In this document: in pieces, positions 48,442 through 57,985 of the stretch
Numbering within the stretch: the stretch's first letter is position 1
Layout: every line of letters starts with the position of its first letter
Assembly (NCBI RefSeq): GCF_000306945.1
Contig: NC_018518.1
Span: 682,001-746,000, forward strand
Source of the DNA: Bordetella pertussis 18323
Lineage (GTDB): Bacteria; Pseudomonadota; Gammaproteobacteria; Burkholderiales; Burkholderiaceae_B
Direction of reading: 5' to 3'
Length of the DNA stretch: 64,000 nt
The notes under the pieces: generated by a model
Told to the model about the DNA's origin: nothing
Database searches by the model: none
Seen by the model: only the letters and a program-made list of their open reading frames with translations
Position numbers and translations under genes: made by a program

Positions 48442-49241
48442 GCCGCATCCTGCACGCCCAGGGACTGGGCAAGCGCTTTGGCGGGCTGCGCGCGCTGTCG
48501 GAGGTCAGCTTCGATATCGAGGCCGGCGAGATCTACGGGCTGATCGGCCCGAACGGCGCCGGCAAGACCACGCTGTTCAACGTGCTGACCGGGCTGTACG
48601 TCCCCGAAGAGGGACAGTGCGAGTTCAACGGCATGTCGCTGATCGGCAAAAAGCCGCACGAGGTGGCCGCCGCCGGCCTGGCGCGCACCTTCCAGAACAT
48701 CCGCCTGTTCGCCAACCTGAGCGCGATCGAGAACGTCATGATCGGCCGCCATGTGCGCACGCACGCGGGAGTGCTCGGCGCCGTGCTGCGCACCCGCGCC
48801 GAGCGGGTCGAGGAGGCCGCCATCGAACGCCGCGCGCAGGAGCTGCTGGAATACGTCGGCATCGGGCACCGCGCCAACGACGTGGCGCGTTCGCTGCCCT
48901 ACGGCGACCAGCGGCGGCTCGAGATCGCCCGCGCGCTGGCGACCGATCCTCGGCTGCTGGCGCTGGACGAGCCCGCCGCCGGCATGAACGCCTCGGAAAC
49001 CGTGGTGTTGCGCCAGCTGATCGAGAAGATCCGCACCGATGGCGTGACGGTGCTGCTGATCGAGCACGACATGAAGCTGGTCATGGGCCTGTGCGACCGG
49101 GTGCTGGTGCTGGAATACGGCAAGGTGCTGTCGATGGGCCGGCCGGCCGAGGTGCAGCGCGATCCCAAGGTCATCGAAGCCTACCTGGGGGCCGGCGCGG
49201 CGCACGATCCCGAACTGCATACGACGGAGCAAGCACCATGA
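48438..49241 (+). CDS. livG: Branched-chain amino acid ABC transporter, ATPase LivG
   Basis: 267 residues. Walker A GPNGAGKTT, Q-loop in LARTFQNIRLFANLSAIEN. The usual LSGG signature is replaced by SLPYGDQRRLEIARAL, as in LivG relatives; Walker B LLALDEPAAGMN and His loop LIEHDMKLV follow. Overlaps livF by ATGA. Confidence 0.94.
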   Translation: MSRILHAQGLGKRFGGLRALSEVSFDIEAGEIYGLIGPNGAGKTTLFNVLTGLYVPEEGQCEFNGMSLIGKKPHEVAAAGLARTFQNIRLFANLSAIENVMIGRHVRTHAGVLGAVLRTRAERVEEAAIERRAQELLEYVGIGHRANDVARSLPYGDQRRLEIARALATDPRLLALDEPAAGMNASETVVLRQLIEKIRTDGVTVLLIEHDMKLVMGLCDRVLVLEYGKVLSMGRPAEVQRDPKVIEAYLGAGAAHDPELHTTEQAP

Positions 49242-49969
49242 CGGCATCGCAAGCGCTACTCGAATTGCGCGGCCTGCAAGTGGCCTACGGCGGCATCCGG
49301 GCCGTGCGCGGCATCGACCTGCGCGTCGATCCCGGCGAACTGGTCTGCCTGATCGGCGCCAACGGCGCGGGCAAGAGCACGACCTTGCGCGCCATCTGCG
49401 GCCTGGTGCCGCTGGCCGGCGGGCAGGTGCTGTACGACGGCCAGTCCATCGGCGGCCAGCCGTCGTTCGCCCTGGTGCGCAAGGGCCTGGTGATGGTGCC
49501 GGAAGGCCGCGGCATCTTCGGTCAGCTCACCATCGAGGAAAACCTCGCCATGGGGGCCTACGTGCGGCGCGATGCCGCGCAGGTGCGCCAGGACACCGAG
49601 CGGGTGTTCACGCTGTTTCCGCGTTTGGCCGAGCGGCGCCGCCAGGCTGCCGGCACGCTGTCCGGCGGCGAGCAGCAGATGGTCGCGATGGGGCGCGCCA
49701 TGATTGCGCGGCCGCGCCTGCTGCTGCTGGACGAGCCGTCGATGGGCCTGGCGCCGTTGATGGTCGACAAGGTGTTCGAAGTGGTGCGCACCATCGCGGC
49801 CGAGGGCGTGACCATTCTGCTGATCGAGCAGAATGCCCGCCTGGCGCTCGAACATGCCGACCGCGGCTATGTGATGGAGTCGGGCGAGATCACGCTGTCC
49901 GGCCCGGCCCGCGAGATGCTGCACGATCCCAAGGTGCGCGCGGCCTATCTGGGCGAAGTCGAGGCCTGA
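49238..49969 (+). CDS. livF: Branched-chain amino acid ABC transporter, ATPase LivF
   Basis: 243 residues. Walker A GANGAGKST, PEGRGIFGQLTIEENLAMGAY, signature LSGGEQQM, Walker B LLLLDEPSMGLAP, His loop LLIEQNARLALEHADRGYVM. Last gene of livKHMGF; a long hairpin follows at once. Confidence 0.94.
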   Translation: MTASQALLELRGLQVAYGGIRAVRGIDLRVDPGELVCLIGANGAGKSTTLRAICGLVPLAGGQVLYDGQSIGGQPSFALVRKGLVMVPEGRGIFGQLTIEENLAMGAYVRRDAAQVRQDTERVFTLFPRLAERRRQAAGTLSGGEQQMVAMGRAMIARPRLLLLDEPSMGLAPLMVDKVFEVVRTIAAEGVTILLIEQNARLALEHADRGYVMESGEITLSGPAREMLHDPKVRAAYLGEVEA

Positions 49970-49982
49970 GCCAGTCCGCACG

Positions 49983-50020
49983 CACGGGCGCCGGTTCTTC
50001 TTGCGGAACCGGCGCCCGTG
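49983..50020. terminator. Bidirectional terminator-like hairpin
   Basis: Fifteen-base-pair perfect stem (CACGGGCGCCGGTTC with its complement) around an 8-base loop, between livF and the convergent MFS gene. No T tract. Confidence 0.65.
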
Positions 50021-50026
50021 CCGCGT

Positions 50027-51316
50027 TCAGGCTTCGGCCAGCGCCGTCGGGCGCGGCTTGCGATTGATCATCAGGGCAATGACCGCGGCGATCAGGCCGG
50101 TGCTGCCGGCCAGTACGAAAGCCATCAGGTAGCTGCCCGTGGTTTCGCGTACCACGCCGCCCATCCAGGCGGCGCTGGCCGCGCCCAACTGGTGGCCGGC
50201 GACGATCCAGCCGAAGACGATGGGGGCGTCGCGATCGCCAAAGGCTTCGGTGGTCAGGCGCAGTGTCGGCGGCACGGTGGCGATCCAGTCCAGCCCGAAG
50301 AAAATCGCGAACAGCGACAGGCTGTAGAACGAGAAGTCCGAGTAGGGCAGGTACATCAGCGACAGGCCGCGCAGGCTGTAATAAACGAACAGCAGCCTGC
50401 GCGGGTCGTAGCGGTCGGTCAGCCAGCCCGAGGCCGTCGTGCCCACCAGGTCGAAGATGCCCATCAGCGCCAGCAGGCCGGCCGCCTGCACTTCGGCGAT
50501 GCCGTGGTCGCCGCACAGGGCGATCAGGTGCGTGCCCACCAGGCCATTGGTGGTAAAGCCGCACACGAAGAAGGTCGCGAACAGATACCAGAACGTGCGG
50601 GTGCGCGCTGCGCGCCGCAAAGCGCCGAAGGTGGCGGCCAGCAGGCCGGTACGCGGCGCGACCGACGGCTCGGGCGCGTCCGGCGCGCTGCCATAGGAGC
50701 GCAGGCCGACATCGGCGGGCCGGTCGGGCACCAGCCACCAGGCAAGGGGCGCCATCAGCGCGGCGCCGGCAGCGACCGCCCAGACCACGCGGGTCCAGTC
50801 GCCGGAAGCCGCCAGGGCCGCCAGCACGGGCAGGAACAGCAGATTGCCGGTGGCCGTGCTGGCCGTCAGCAAGCCCATCATCAGTCCGCGGCGCGTGGTG
50901 AACCAGCGATTGACGATGGTCGCGCCCAGGACCACCGCCACCGCCCCCGAGCCTATCCCGGAGAACACGCCCCAGGTCAGCAGCAGGTGCCACGACTCGG
51001 TCATGAAGGCGCTGGCCGCGCTGGAGGCGGCCATCAGCAGCAGGGCGCCGATCAACACGCGGCGCAGGCCGAAGTGCTCCATGGCGGCGGCGGCGAACGG
51101 GCCCGCCAGGCCATACAGGAAAATACCGATCGCCGCCGCCAGGGAGATCGTGCTGCGGCTCCATCCGAAGGCCTGCTCCAGCGGCACGATCAGCACGCTG
51201 GGCGTGGAGCGCAGGCCGGCCGACACCAGCAGCGAGAAGAAGATCACGGCCACCACGACGAAGGCGTACTTTTGTCCCAGGTGGCGAAACGGCGGTGGCA
51301 GGCGCGTTATACTCAT
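50027..51316 (-). CDS. MFS transporter, TetR-controlled
   Basis: 429 residues from an ATG at 51316; an upstream in-frame start would lie inside the operator. Twelve predicted spans. It opens FVVVAVIFFSLLVSAGLRSTPSVLIVPLEQAFGWSRSTIS, typical of monocarboxylate/oxalate-type MFS proteins, with GLRRVLIGALLLMAASS and DRYDPRRLLFVYY loops. The substrate is unknown. It is divergent from a tetR gene, and the start codon touches a 19-bp inverted repeat that is the obvious operator. Confidence 0.87.
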   Translation of the reverse strand: MSITRLPPPFRHLGQKYAFVVVAVIFFSLLVSAGLRSTPSVLIVPLEQAFGWSRSTISLAAAIGIFLYGLAGPFAAAAMEHFGLRRVLIGALLLMAASSAASAFMTESWHLLLTWGVFSGIGSGAVAVVLGATIVNRWFTTRRGLMMGLLTASTATGNLLFLPVLAALAASGDWTRVVWAVAAGAALMAPLAWWLVPDRPADVGLRSYGSAPDAPEPSVAPRTGLLAATFGALRRAARTRTFWYLFATFFVCGFTTNGLVGTHLIALCGDHGIAEVQAAGLLALMGIFDLVGTTASGWLTDRYDPRRLLFVYYSLRGLSLMYLPYSDFSFYSLSLFAIFFGLDWIATVPPTLRLTTEAFGDRDAPIVFGWIVAGHQLGAASAAWMGGVVRETTGSYLMAFVLAGSTGLIAAVIALMINRKPRPTALAEA

Positions 51317-51370
51317 GTTACTGACCGGTACGTAGTGTGGAGCTCGCATCGTACGTACCGGTCAGTAACA
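51316..51370. promoter_or_regulatory. Operator: perfect 19-bp inverted repeat between MFS gene and tetR
   Basis: TGTTACTGACCGGTACGTA at 51316-51334 and its exact reverse complement at 51352-51370, 17 bp between. Each arm is itself nearly palindromic about ACCGGT, so each could hold one TetR dimer. The left arm abuts the MFS start codon, and tetR starts 43 bp beyond the right arm. Confidence 0.75.
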
Positions 51371-51412
51371 TCGTCAAGCAGTTTTTGGCGACCCCGATTT
51401 CCAGGAGCTCGC

Positions 51413-52015
51413 ATGTCCCGTAAATCCGCTCCGTCATCCACCGCCGCGCCGGCGCCCAAGCTGGCCGCCGACCGTATCCGCGCCACCGCGCGCGAACTGT
51501 TCTATCGCGAAGGCATCCGCGCGGTGGGGGTCGACGCCATCGTATCGGCCGCCGGCGTCACCAAGCCCAGCCTGTACCGCAGCTTCTCGTCCAAGGACGA
51601 ACTGGCCGCGTCGTACCTGCGCGACTACGAGACCGAATTCTGGAGCCGCTTCGACGCCGGGGCGCAACGCCATCCCGACGATCCGCGCGCGCAGCTGCGG
51701 CTGTACCTGGAAAGCCTGGCCGAGCGCGCCGCGAACGCGGGGCCGTACCGCGGCTGCGGGCTGAGCAACGCCGCCGTGGAGTATCCCGATCCCGATCATC
51801 CGGCGCGTCTGGTGGCCGAAGCGCACAAGCGCGAACTGCGCCGTCGCCTGATCGATATGGCGCGCCGCATGGGCGCGCGCGAGCCCGAAGTGCTCGGCGA
51901 CGGCTTGATGCTGCTCATCGAGGGCGCTTTCATTTCGGGCCAGCTATTTCACGGCGACGGGCCGGCGCGTCACGTCGCGCGATTGGCCGACAGATTGATC
52001 GAAGCCAGTCTGTAG
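51413..52015 (+). CDS. TetR-family transcriptional regulator
   Basis: 200 residues. N-terminal TetR helix-turn-helix: RIRATARELFYREGIRAVGVDAIVSAAGVTKPSLYRSFSSKDELAASYL. The C-terminal ligand-binding region (GPYRGCGLSNAAVEYPDPDHPARLVAEAHK) resembles the group related to YxaF/LmrA regulators. CAGGAGC lies 6 bases before the ATG. Divergent from the MFS gene with shared operator repeats, so it probably represses that transporter and itself. Confidence 0.92.
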   Translation: MSRKSAPSSTAAPAPKLAADRIRATARELFYREGIRAVGVDAIVSAAGVTKPSLYRSFSSKDELAASYLRDYETEFWSRFDAGAQRHPDDPRAQLRLYLESLAERAANAGPYRGCGLSNAAVEYPDPDHPARLVAEAHKRELRRRLIDMARRMGAREPEVLGDGLMLLIEGAFISGQLFHGDGPARHVARLADRLIEASL

Positions 52016-52046
52016 CGATTCCGTTTCATATTCGTTCGATTTTCAA

Positions 52047-52071
52047 GCCGCCCCTCGGGGCGGTTTTTTTT
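52047..52071 (+). terminator. Intrinsic terminator after tetR
   Basis: Stem CCGCCCC/GGGGCGG followed by eight T. The 180 bp from here to the bapC start holds no other gene. Confidence 0.9.
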
Positions 52072-52253
52072 GGTGGGGGCGGGCGATGTGCCGCGTGTAA
52101 GTCCGCCATTTTCGTACGTGTTCAGGTGCCGATTGCCGGTATCGGGATATATGGGCTTATTTGAAACTAGAACAGCTTTTTCACCGGGTGCCAGGCACCT
52201 GTTCGCAGCAGTTTTTTCACGACTGTTTATTGGCCTCCTTTACCGATTTGAAT

Positions 52254-55238
52254 ATGAATGACAGAAAATCCAATAGCATGTCGCCAGCGGCGAGATACTT
52301 GCGTTTCGGCGTTGTCGCGGTAGCGGGTGTGGCGGCGGGCGCGCTGCCTTCGTCGGATGTCGATGCCCAGGCCGCGCCGGCCGCCGCCGAGGTAGCCAAG
52401 ATCGAGGCTCTGTCGGATGCGGACATTTACAGCGACTACGAGCACGAGCATGGCATCGTGATGACGCCCGATGGCAAGGACGACTACATCAGTTACAGGT
52501 CCGCCGAGAGCGGTCGTCCGAAGCCCCCCCCCCCCCCCTTTCAAACTTCAAACCATTGGGTAATGACGTCGTAGCGGAGCGGATACGGGTAGAAGTGCAC
52601 GGTGACGAAACCCTCGGCGTGTATGTCGACTCGGAGCACCGTTCGCTCACCGTGCGTGACAGCACGATAGATGCATACGGCAAGCCGCCTTCCGTCGACT
52701 CTCCCGATTATTACGGTGCCGCGGCTGTCTACGCCGGTACGCTGAATATCGAGAATTCCACGGTTCACCATAACTATGCGGCCCAGCCGTTCGAAGACGC
52801 GGTAGGAGTCGGGGTAACCTCGCTCGGGGATAAGGCCATACTCAACGTTACCGACAGCGAGGTATCGGGTGCGAGGGGCGCGGTCATCGGTTGGGGGGGG
52901 CGAAGCGACATTTACCGATTCGGTCCTGCGTGGTTCGGCCTTCGGGCTGTACGCCGAAATGTGCGACACCTGCAGAGATGATGATGGCACCTCGCCTTCG
53001 ATTCGCGTCCAAGGCGGGGTTGTTCAGGGCGGCATGGGTGCAAATAACGTCGCTGTGGTGGCAACAGGGTCTGGAAAGGTCGCGATCGAGAATGCGGAAC
53101 TGCTCGGAGCCAGCGGCATGTACGCCACGTTCGGCGCGCAGGTCGATATGAAAGGCGGGCGCATTCTGGCGCACAACACCAATATCCTGGGAAGCCAGGG
53201 TTACGCCGATGGTCCCTATGGCGGCGTGGTCGTGACAGAGGACGGTCAAGTCAACCTGGAGGGCGCCAAGGTCAGTGCAACTGGCCTGGGGGCCGCCGGC
53301 TTGTGGTTGCTGGGCGACAAGGACACCAGCCCGCGAGCCAGCCTGCGCAACACCGACGTCCACGGAGAGGTCGCCGCCATTGCGCTGGGGTTCAATGGCG
53401 AGGCGAACATCTCGGGCGGCAGCTTGAGCGTAGAGGATGGGGCCGTGCTCACCACCCTGACGCCCGATGCAGTCGAGTATTACTACGACTACGCCTTGTC
53501 CATGGAGCATCTGCCAGCTGATGCGCCGTTGACGCCGGTCCGCGTCACGCTGTCCGATGGCGCGCGCGCCAGCGGAGAAACGTTGATCGCGCATGGCGGG
53601 TTGTTGCCCATGACGCTGCGCTTGAGCAGCGGGGTCGACGCCCGCGGCGACATCGTCACGCTGCCGCCTTCCGCGCCGCCCGATTCCGCGGAGCAACCGG
53701 ATGCCGAGCCGGAACCGGATGCCGAGCTGGAACCGGACGCCGCGGCGCAGTCGGACGCCAAGGCGAATGCGCGGGTCATGGCGCAGGTAGATGGCGGGGA
53801 ACCTGTTGCCGTGCCGATCCCGGCCCCTTCGCATCCCGATGCCCCGATCGACGTGTTCATCGACAGCGGTGCCCAATGGCGGGGCATGACCAAGACCGTC
53901 AATGCGTTGCGCATCGAGGACGGCACCTGGACCGTCACCGGGTCGTCCACGGTGAACAGCCTGCACCTGCAGGCAGGCAAGGTGGCGTACGCAACGCCTG
54001 CCGAAAGCGACGGAGAATTCAAACACCTGCGGGTCAAGACCCTCTCGGGAAGCGGCCTGTTCGAGATGAACGCCAGCGCCGACCTGAGCGATGGCGACCT
54101 GCTGGTCGTGTCCGACGAGGCCAGCGGGCAGCACAAGGTGCTGGTGCGAGGAGCCGGCACGGAACCCACCGGTGTGGAAAGCCTGACGCTGGTCGAGCTG
54201 CCCGAGGGCAGCCAGACGAAGTTCACGCTTGCCAACCGGGGCGGGGTGGTCGACGCCGGCGCGTTCCGCTATCGCCTGACGCCGGACAACGGTGTCTGGG
54301 GCCTGGAACGGACCAGCCAGCTTTCGGCCGTCGCCAACGCGGCCTTGAATACCGGGGGCGTGGGCGCGGCCAGCAGCATCTGGTATGCGGAAGGCAATGC
54401 GCTCTCCAAGCGCCTGGGCGAGTTGCGGCTCGATCCCGGCGCGGGCGGCTTCTGGGGGCGCACGTTCGCCCAGAAGCAGCAGCTCGACAACAAGGCTGGC
54501 CGACGCTTCGACCAGAAGGTGTACGGTTTCGAGCTGGGGGCCGACCATGCCATCGCAGGACAGCAAGGGCGCTGGCACGTGGGCGGCCTGCTGGGCTATA
54601 CCCGCGCAAGGCGCAGCTTCATCGATGACGGCGCCGGGCATACCGACAGCGCGCATATCGGGGCCTACGCGGCGTACGTGGCGGACAACGGCTTCTATTT
54701 CGATTCGACCCTGCGCGCCAGCCGCTTCGAGAACGACTTCACGGTAACGGCCACCGACGCCGTTTCCGTACGGGGCAAGTACCGGGCCAATGGGGTAGGC
54801 GCCACCTTGGAGGCCGGCAAACGTTTCACGTTGCACGACGGCTGGTTCGTCGAACCCCAGTCCGAGGTGTCGCTGTTCCATGCCAGCGGCGGAACCTACC
54901 GTGCCGCGAACAACCTGTCGGTCAAGGACGAAGGCGGCACCTCCGCCGTGCTGCGCCTGGGCTTGGCGGCCGGGCGACGCATCGACCTGGGCAAGGACCG
55001 CGTGATCCAGCCCTATGCCACCCTGAGCTGGCTGCAGGAATTCAAAGGCGTCACGACCGTTCGCACCAACGGGTACGGGCTGCGCACCGACCTGAGCGGT
55101 GGCCGGGCTGAATTGGCGCTGGGCCTGGCCGCCGCGTTGGGGCGCGGCCACCAGCTCTACACTTCGTACGAGTACGCCAAGGGCAACAAGCTGACCTTGC
55201 CTTGGACGTTCCACCTGGGCTATCGCTACACCTGGTAG
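52254..55238 (+). pseudogene. bapC: Autotransporter, phase-variable or broken (BapC)
   Basis: Type V autotransporter read in three frames. Frame 1 starts at 52254 with a signal peptide (LRFGVVAVAGVAAGALPSSDVDAQA) and runs into fifteen C (52524-52538), after which it stops at 52574 after 106 residues. The true continuation (LSNFKPLGNDVVAERIRVEV) needs 16 or 13 C. A second shift lies at eight G (52893-52900); seven restore ...[12 protein letters not shown]. With both repaired the protein is about 994 residues: a pertactin-like beta-helix passenger, a Pro/Asp/Glu linker near 53690-53760, and a beta-barrel (about 54390-55238) ending HLGYRYTW. Identity as bapC rests on Bordetella context and the C tract. 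Off as written. Confidence 0.82.
52524..52538 (+). repeat. Homopolymeric C15 tract in bapC
   Basis: Fifteen consecutive C starting exactly at a codon boundary, coding five Pro. By far the longest homopolymer in the window and a classic slipped-strand phase switch. Confidence 0.95.
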
Positions 55239-55247
55239 CGGCGCATC

Positions 55248-55280
55248 GCAACAACGGGGTCATCGCGACCCCGTTGTTGC
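55248..55280. terminator. Bidirectional terminator between bapC and amtB
   Basis: Fourteen-base-pair perfect stem (GCAACAACGGGGTC with its complement), loop ATCGC, 10 bp after bapC and 20 bp after the convergent amtB. Confidence 0.75.
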
Positions 55281-55300
55281 ATTCCCGGACCGCGCTGCGG

Positions 55301-56541
55301 TCAGCTGTGGTAGGCCGATTCGCCGTGGCTGGTCACGTCCAGTCCTTCGCGTTCCTGGTCTTCCGGTACGCGCAGTCCGCACAGTTTGTCGGCGATCTTG
55401 TAGGCGATCCAGGCCACCGCGGCGGACCACACGATCGTCAGCAGCACGCCTTCGAGCTGCACCCACACTTGGCCGGCGATTGCGCCAGCGCTGTCCAGGC
55501 CGGGGCCGCCCAGCACCTTGGCATTGAACACCCCGGTCAGCAGGGCGCCGACGATGCCGCCCACGCCATGGACGCCGAACACATCGAGGGCGTCATCGGC
55601 GCGCAGCAGACGCTTCAGGCCGTTTACTCCCCAGACGCAGACCACGCCGGCGGTCACGCCGATGACCAGGGCGCCGACCGGGCCGACCAGGCCGGCGGCG
55701 GGCGTGATGCCGACCAGGCCCGCCACGGCGCCCGAGGCCGCACCCAGCATCGAGGGTTTGCCCTTGACGGCCCATTCCGTGAACAGCCAGCCCAGCACCG
55801 CGCCCGCGGTGGCGATCATGGTGTTGAAGAACGCCAGGGGGGGCGCCGTCGCTGGCCGCCAGCGACGAGCCGGCGTTGAAGCCGAACCAGCCGACCCACA
55901 GCAGCGCCGCGCCGATGAAGGTCATCGGCAGGTTGTGCGGCTGCATCGCTTCGCGGCCATAGCCGATGCGTCGGCCCACCACGTACGCGCCGACCAGTCC
56001 GGCCACCCCCGCATTGATGTGCACCACGGTGCCGCCGGCGAAATCCAGCGCGCCGCGGGCATTGAGCAGGCCCGGCGCGGTTTCGGAGGCGAACCAGACC
56101 ATGTGCGCGATCGGGATATAGGCAAAGGTGAACCAGATCGCCGTGAACACCAGCACGGCGCGAAAAGCGCGCGCGCTCGGCGAAGCTGCCCACGATCAGG
56201 GCGCAGGTGATGCCCGCGAAGGTCGCCTGGAACGAGGCGAACAAGAGCTCGGTGAGCGTGCCCGACAGCGCGTACGTGCCATCGGCCGGCGTGAACATGC
56301 CGGAGAAGAACGTGCGCGACAGGCCGCCGAAGACGGCGTTGCCTTCGGTGAAGGCCAGCGAGTAGCCGTAGGCGAACCACAGCAGCAGCCCGAGGGCGAA
56401 GGTGCACAGCACTTGCAGCAGCACCGACAGTACGTTTTTGCTGCGCACCAGGCCGCCGTAGAACAGGGCCAGGCCGGGCACCGCCATCATCAGTACCAGC
56501 AGTGTCGAAACCAGCAGCCAGGAGATATCGGCTTTATCCAT
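55301..56541 (-). pseudogene. amtB: Ammonium transporter AmtB with two frameshifts
   Basis: Three frames join into one Amt protein of about 412 residues. Part 1 begins MDKADISWLLVSTLLVLMMAVPGLALFYGGL and runs to FAERARF. There T4 (A4 at 56163-56166 on the plus strand) should be T3 to continue [23 protein letters not shown]. Part 2 runs to [13 protein letters not shown], where C7 (G7 at 55837-55843) should be C6 to continue [17 protein letters not shown]. Part 3 ends at 55301 and includes FGVHGVGGIVGALLTG (pore His). Follows glnK 25 bp downstream. Both errors are single-base gains in homopolymers. Confidence 0.9.
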
Positions 56542-56566
56542 TTTTATGGGCTCCAGGGAGTCGTGT

Positions 56567-56935
<369 letters not shown>

Positions 56936-56945
56936 TCAAGACCTA

Positions 56946-56961
56946 TGCAAATTCCATGCCA
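56946..56961 (-). promoter_or_regulatory. Sigma-54 (-24/-12) promoter of glnK-amtB
   Basis: Minus-strand TGGCATGGAATTTGCA: GG and GC exactly 10 bases apart, with TTGCA at -12 and one mismatch to the TGGCAC half. Predicted start about 30 bases before the glnK ATG. Confidence 0.8.
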
Positions 56962-57053
56962 TGTTTTTTCGTACCCGCGGCCCCGGCCCCGCACGGCGGC
57001 GGGCATCCTGGGCGTGCGCGCATGCGCCACAACAGGGCACGCCGGGTGGCGTA

Positions 57054-57070
57054 TGCGCCACGCTGGTGCA
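57054..57070. promoter_or_regulatory. NtrC-like enhancer site
   Basis: TGCGCCACGCTGGTGCA, one base off the TGCACC-N5-GGTGCA palindrome. It lies about 110-120 bp upstream of the sigma-54 promoter, a usual enhancer distance. ATGCGCCAC also occurs at 57022-57030, possibly a half site. Confidence 0.55.
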
Positions 57071-57340
57071 TGACGCGCCAAAAGCCGCTTAATGTTGAAA
57101 CTAATTGTGTTTTTTCGGGCTGCTTTGTAGCCAATTGCGTGGAAATTGCAGATTGCTGCAAGGCGGGCTGGGGTTGTTTCGCGCTGCCCATGGCGCGCCG
57201 ATGTCGATCGCGGACCCAATGCCCATGCGGCTTTCCGTCATGCCGGCAAGCCGGCCGGGGCGCCTGCCGCGCGCATTTGCTTGTCATAAATGTATCCACG
57301 CCTTGATACGCGGGTTTACACGTAAGCGCTTGGCGCGGCC

Positions 57341-57538
57341 GTGCCCCTCGGGAAGAATGGCCTGCATGGGTGGCGGCGTTGCCGCTGTCCATGCAGGCCT
57401 GGAACGGTGTCGCGACAATCGACCCGTTCCGTTGGGCCACGGGGCGTAGCTGACGGCTGCTTCTCGGGATCGCCGGCTGGCGATTCAGTTTTTCTCCTGT
57501 GCTTTGAAAGGCGGCGCCGCTTGCGGGCCGCTTTTTTT
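57341..57538 (+). ncRNA. Candidate structured small RNA or leader, unrecognised
   Basis: In the 707-bp gap between glnK and ubiK, four hairpins follow one another. GGCCTGCATGG (57359-57369) pairs with 57389-57399 and has an inner GCGGC/GCCGC stem. GGAACGG-GTCG (57401-57412) pairs with 57420-57430. These two are closed by GTGCCCC (57341-57347) with GGGGCGT (57441-57447, with G-U pairs). ATCGCC-GGCT-GGCGAT follows at 57469-57484. A GC-rich terminator with eight T lies at 57507-57538. No open frame fits. I do not recognise the family. It could be a free small RNA or a ubiK leader; no convincing promoter was found. Confidence 0.4.
57507..57538 (+). terminator. Intrinsic terminator 74 bp before ubiK
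   Basis: AAAGGCGGC...GCCGCTTT stem with an inner CCGC/GCGG stem and TT loop, followed by T8. It ends a plus-strand transcript that has no gene. Confidence 0.8.
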
Positions 57539-57612
57539 TCGCTTGGCGTCGGCGCTGTGCGAGGCTCTACACTGTGAGGTCAAGCAACAACCGACACGAA
57601 GGCGAGGAAGCC

Positions 57613-57879
57613 ATGAACCGCACACAGCAATGGATGGAAGACCTGCAGAAGAACATTTCCGATCTGATCGCCCGCAGCCCGGCAGCGGATGTGGAGCGCA
57701 ATGTGCGCGCGATGATGACGCAGACGTTCGCCCGGCTGGATCTGATCACCCGCGAAGAATTCGAGGTGCAGGTGGACCTGCTTGCCCGGGCGCGTACGCG
57801 GGTCGATCAATTGTCGGCGCAGGTGCAGCAGCTGGAAGCCCGCCTGGCCGCGCTCGAAGCCGGCAAGCCGCAAGCATAG
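57613..57879 (+). CDS. ubiK: Ubiquinone biosynthesis accessory factor UbiK
   Basis: 88 residues (YqiC/BMFP family). MNRTQQWMEDLQKNISDLIARSPAADVERNVRAMMTQTF is followed by a C-terminal coiled coil (DLLARARTRVDQLSAQVQQLEARLAALEAG). In gamma-proteobacteria UbiK helps the soluble Ubi complex make ubiquinone with UbiJ. GGCGAGGAAG precedes the ATG. comM is 106 bp downstream. Confidence 0.88.
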   Translation: MNRTQQWMEDLQKNISDLIARSPAADVERNVRAMMTQTFARLDLITREEFEVQVDLLARARTRVDQLSAQVQQLEARLAALEAGKPQA

Positions 57880-57985
57880 GCAACCCTGCGGCCGCTCCCG
57901 CGGCGTGACGTTTCCGGCACGGCGCGCCCCCACGCCAGCGCCGTCTTGGCCATACTGGCGCATCGTCATCGCAGGGGAGTTGGCC

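Noticed and set aside
52022..52253. BvgA-binding promoter of bapC
   Set aside because: Several TTTC-type half sites occur, but none forms a convincing phased set; not reported as a site.
57341..57538. 6S RNA, RNase P RNA or SRP RNA
   Set aside because: Conserved sequence cores of these RNAs are not visible, and the fold has side-by-side hairpins inside one stem, unlike the 6S rod. Left unnamed.
56946..57612. Protein-coding gene in the glnK-ubiK gap
   Set aside because: Open frames there are short, lack ribosome sites and show no recognisable protein; the region is better described by hairpins.
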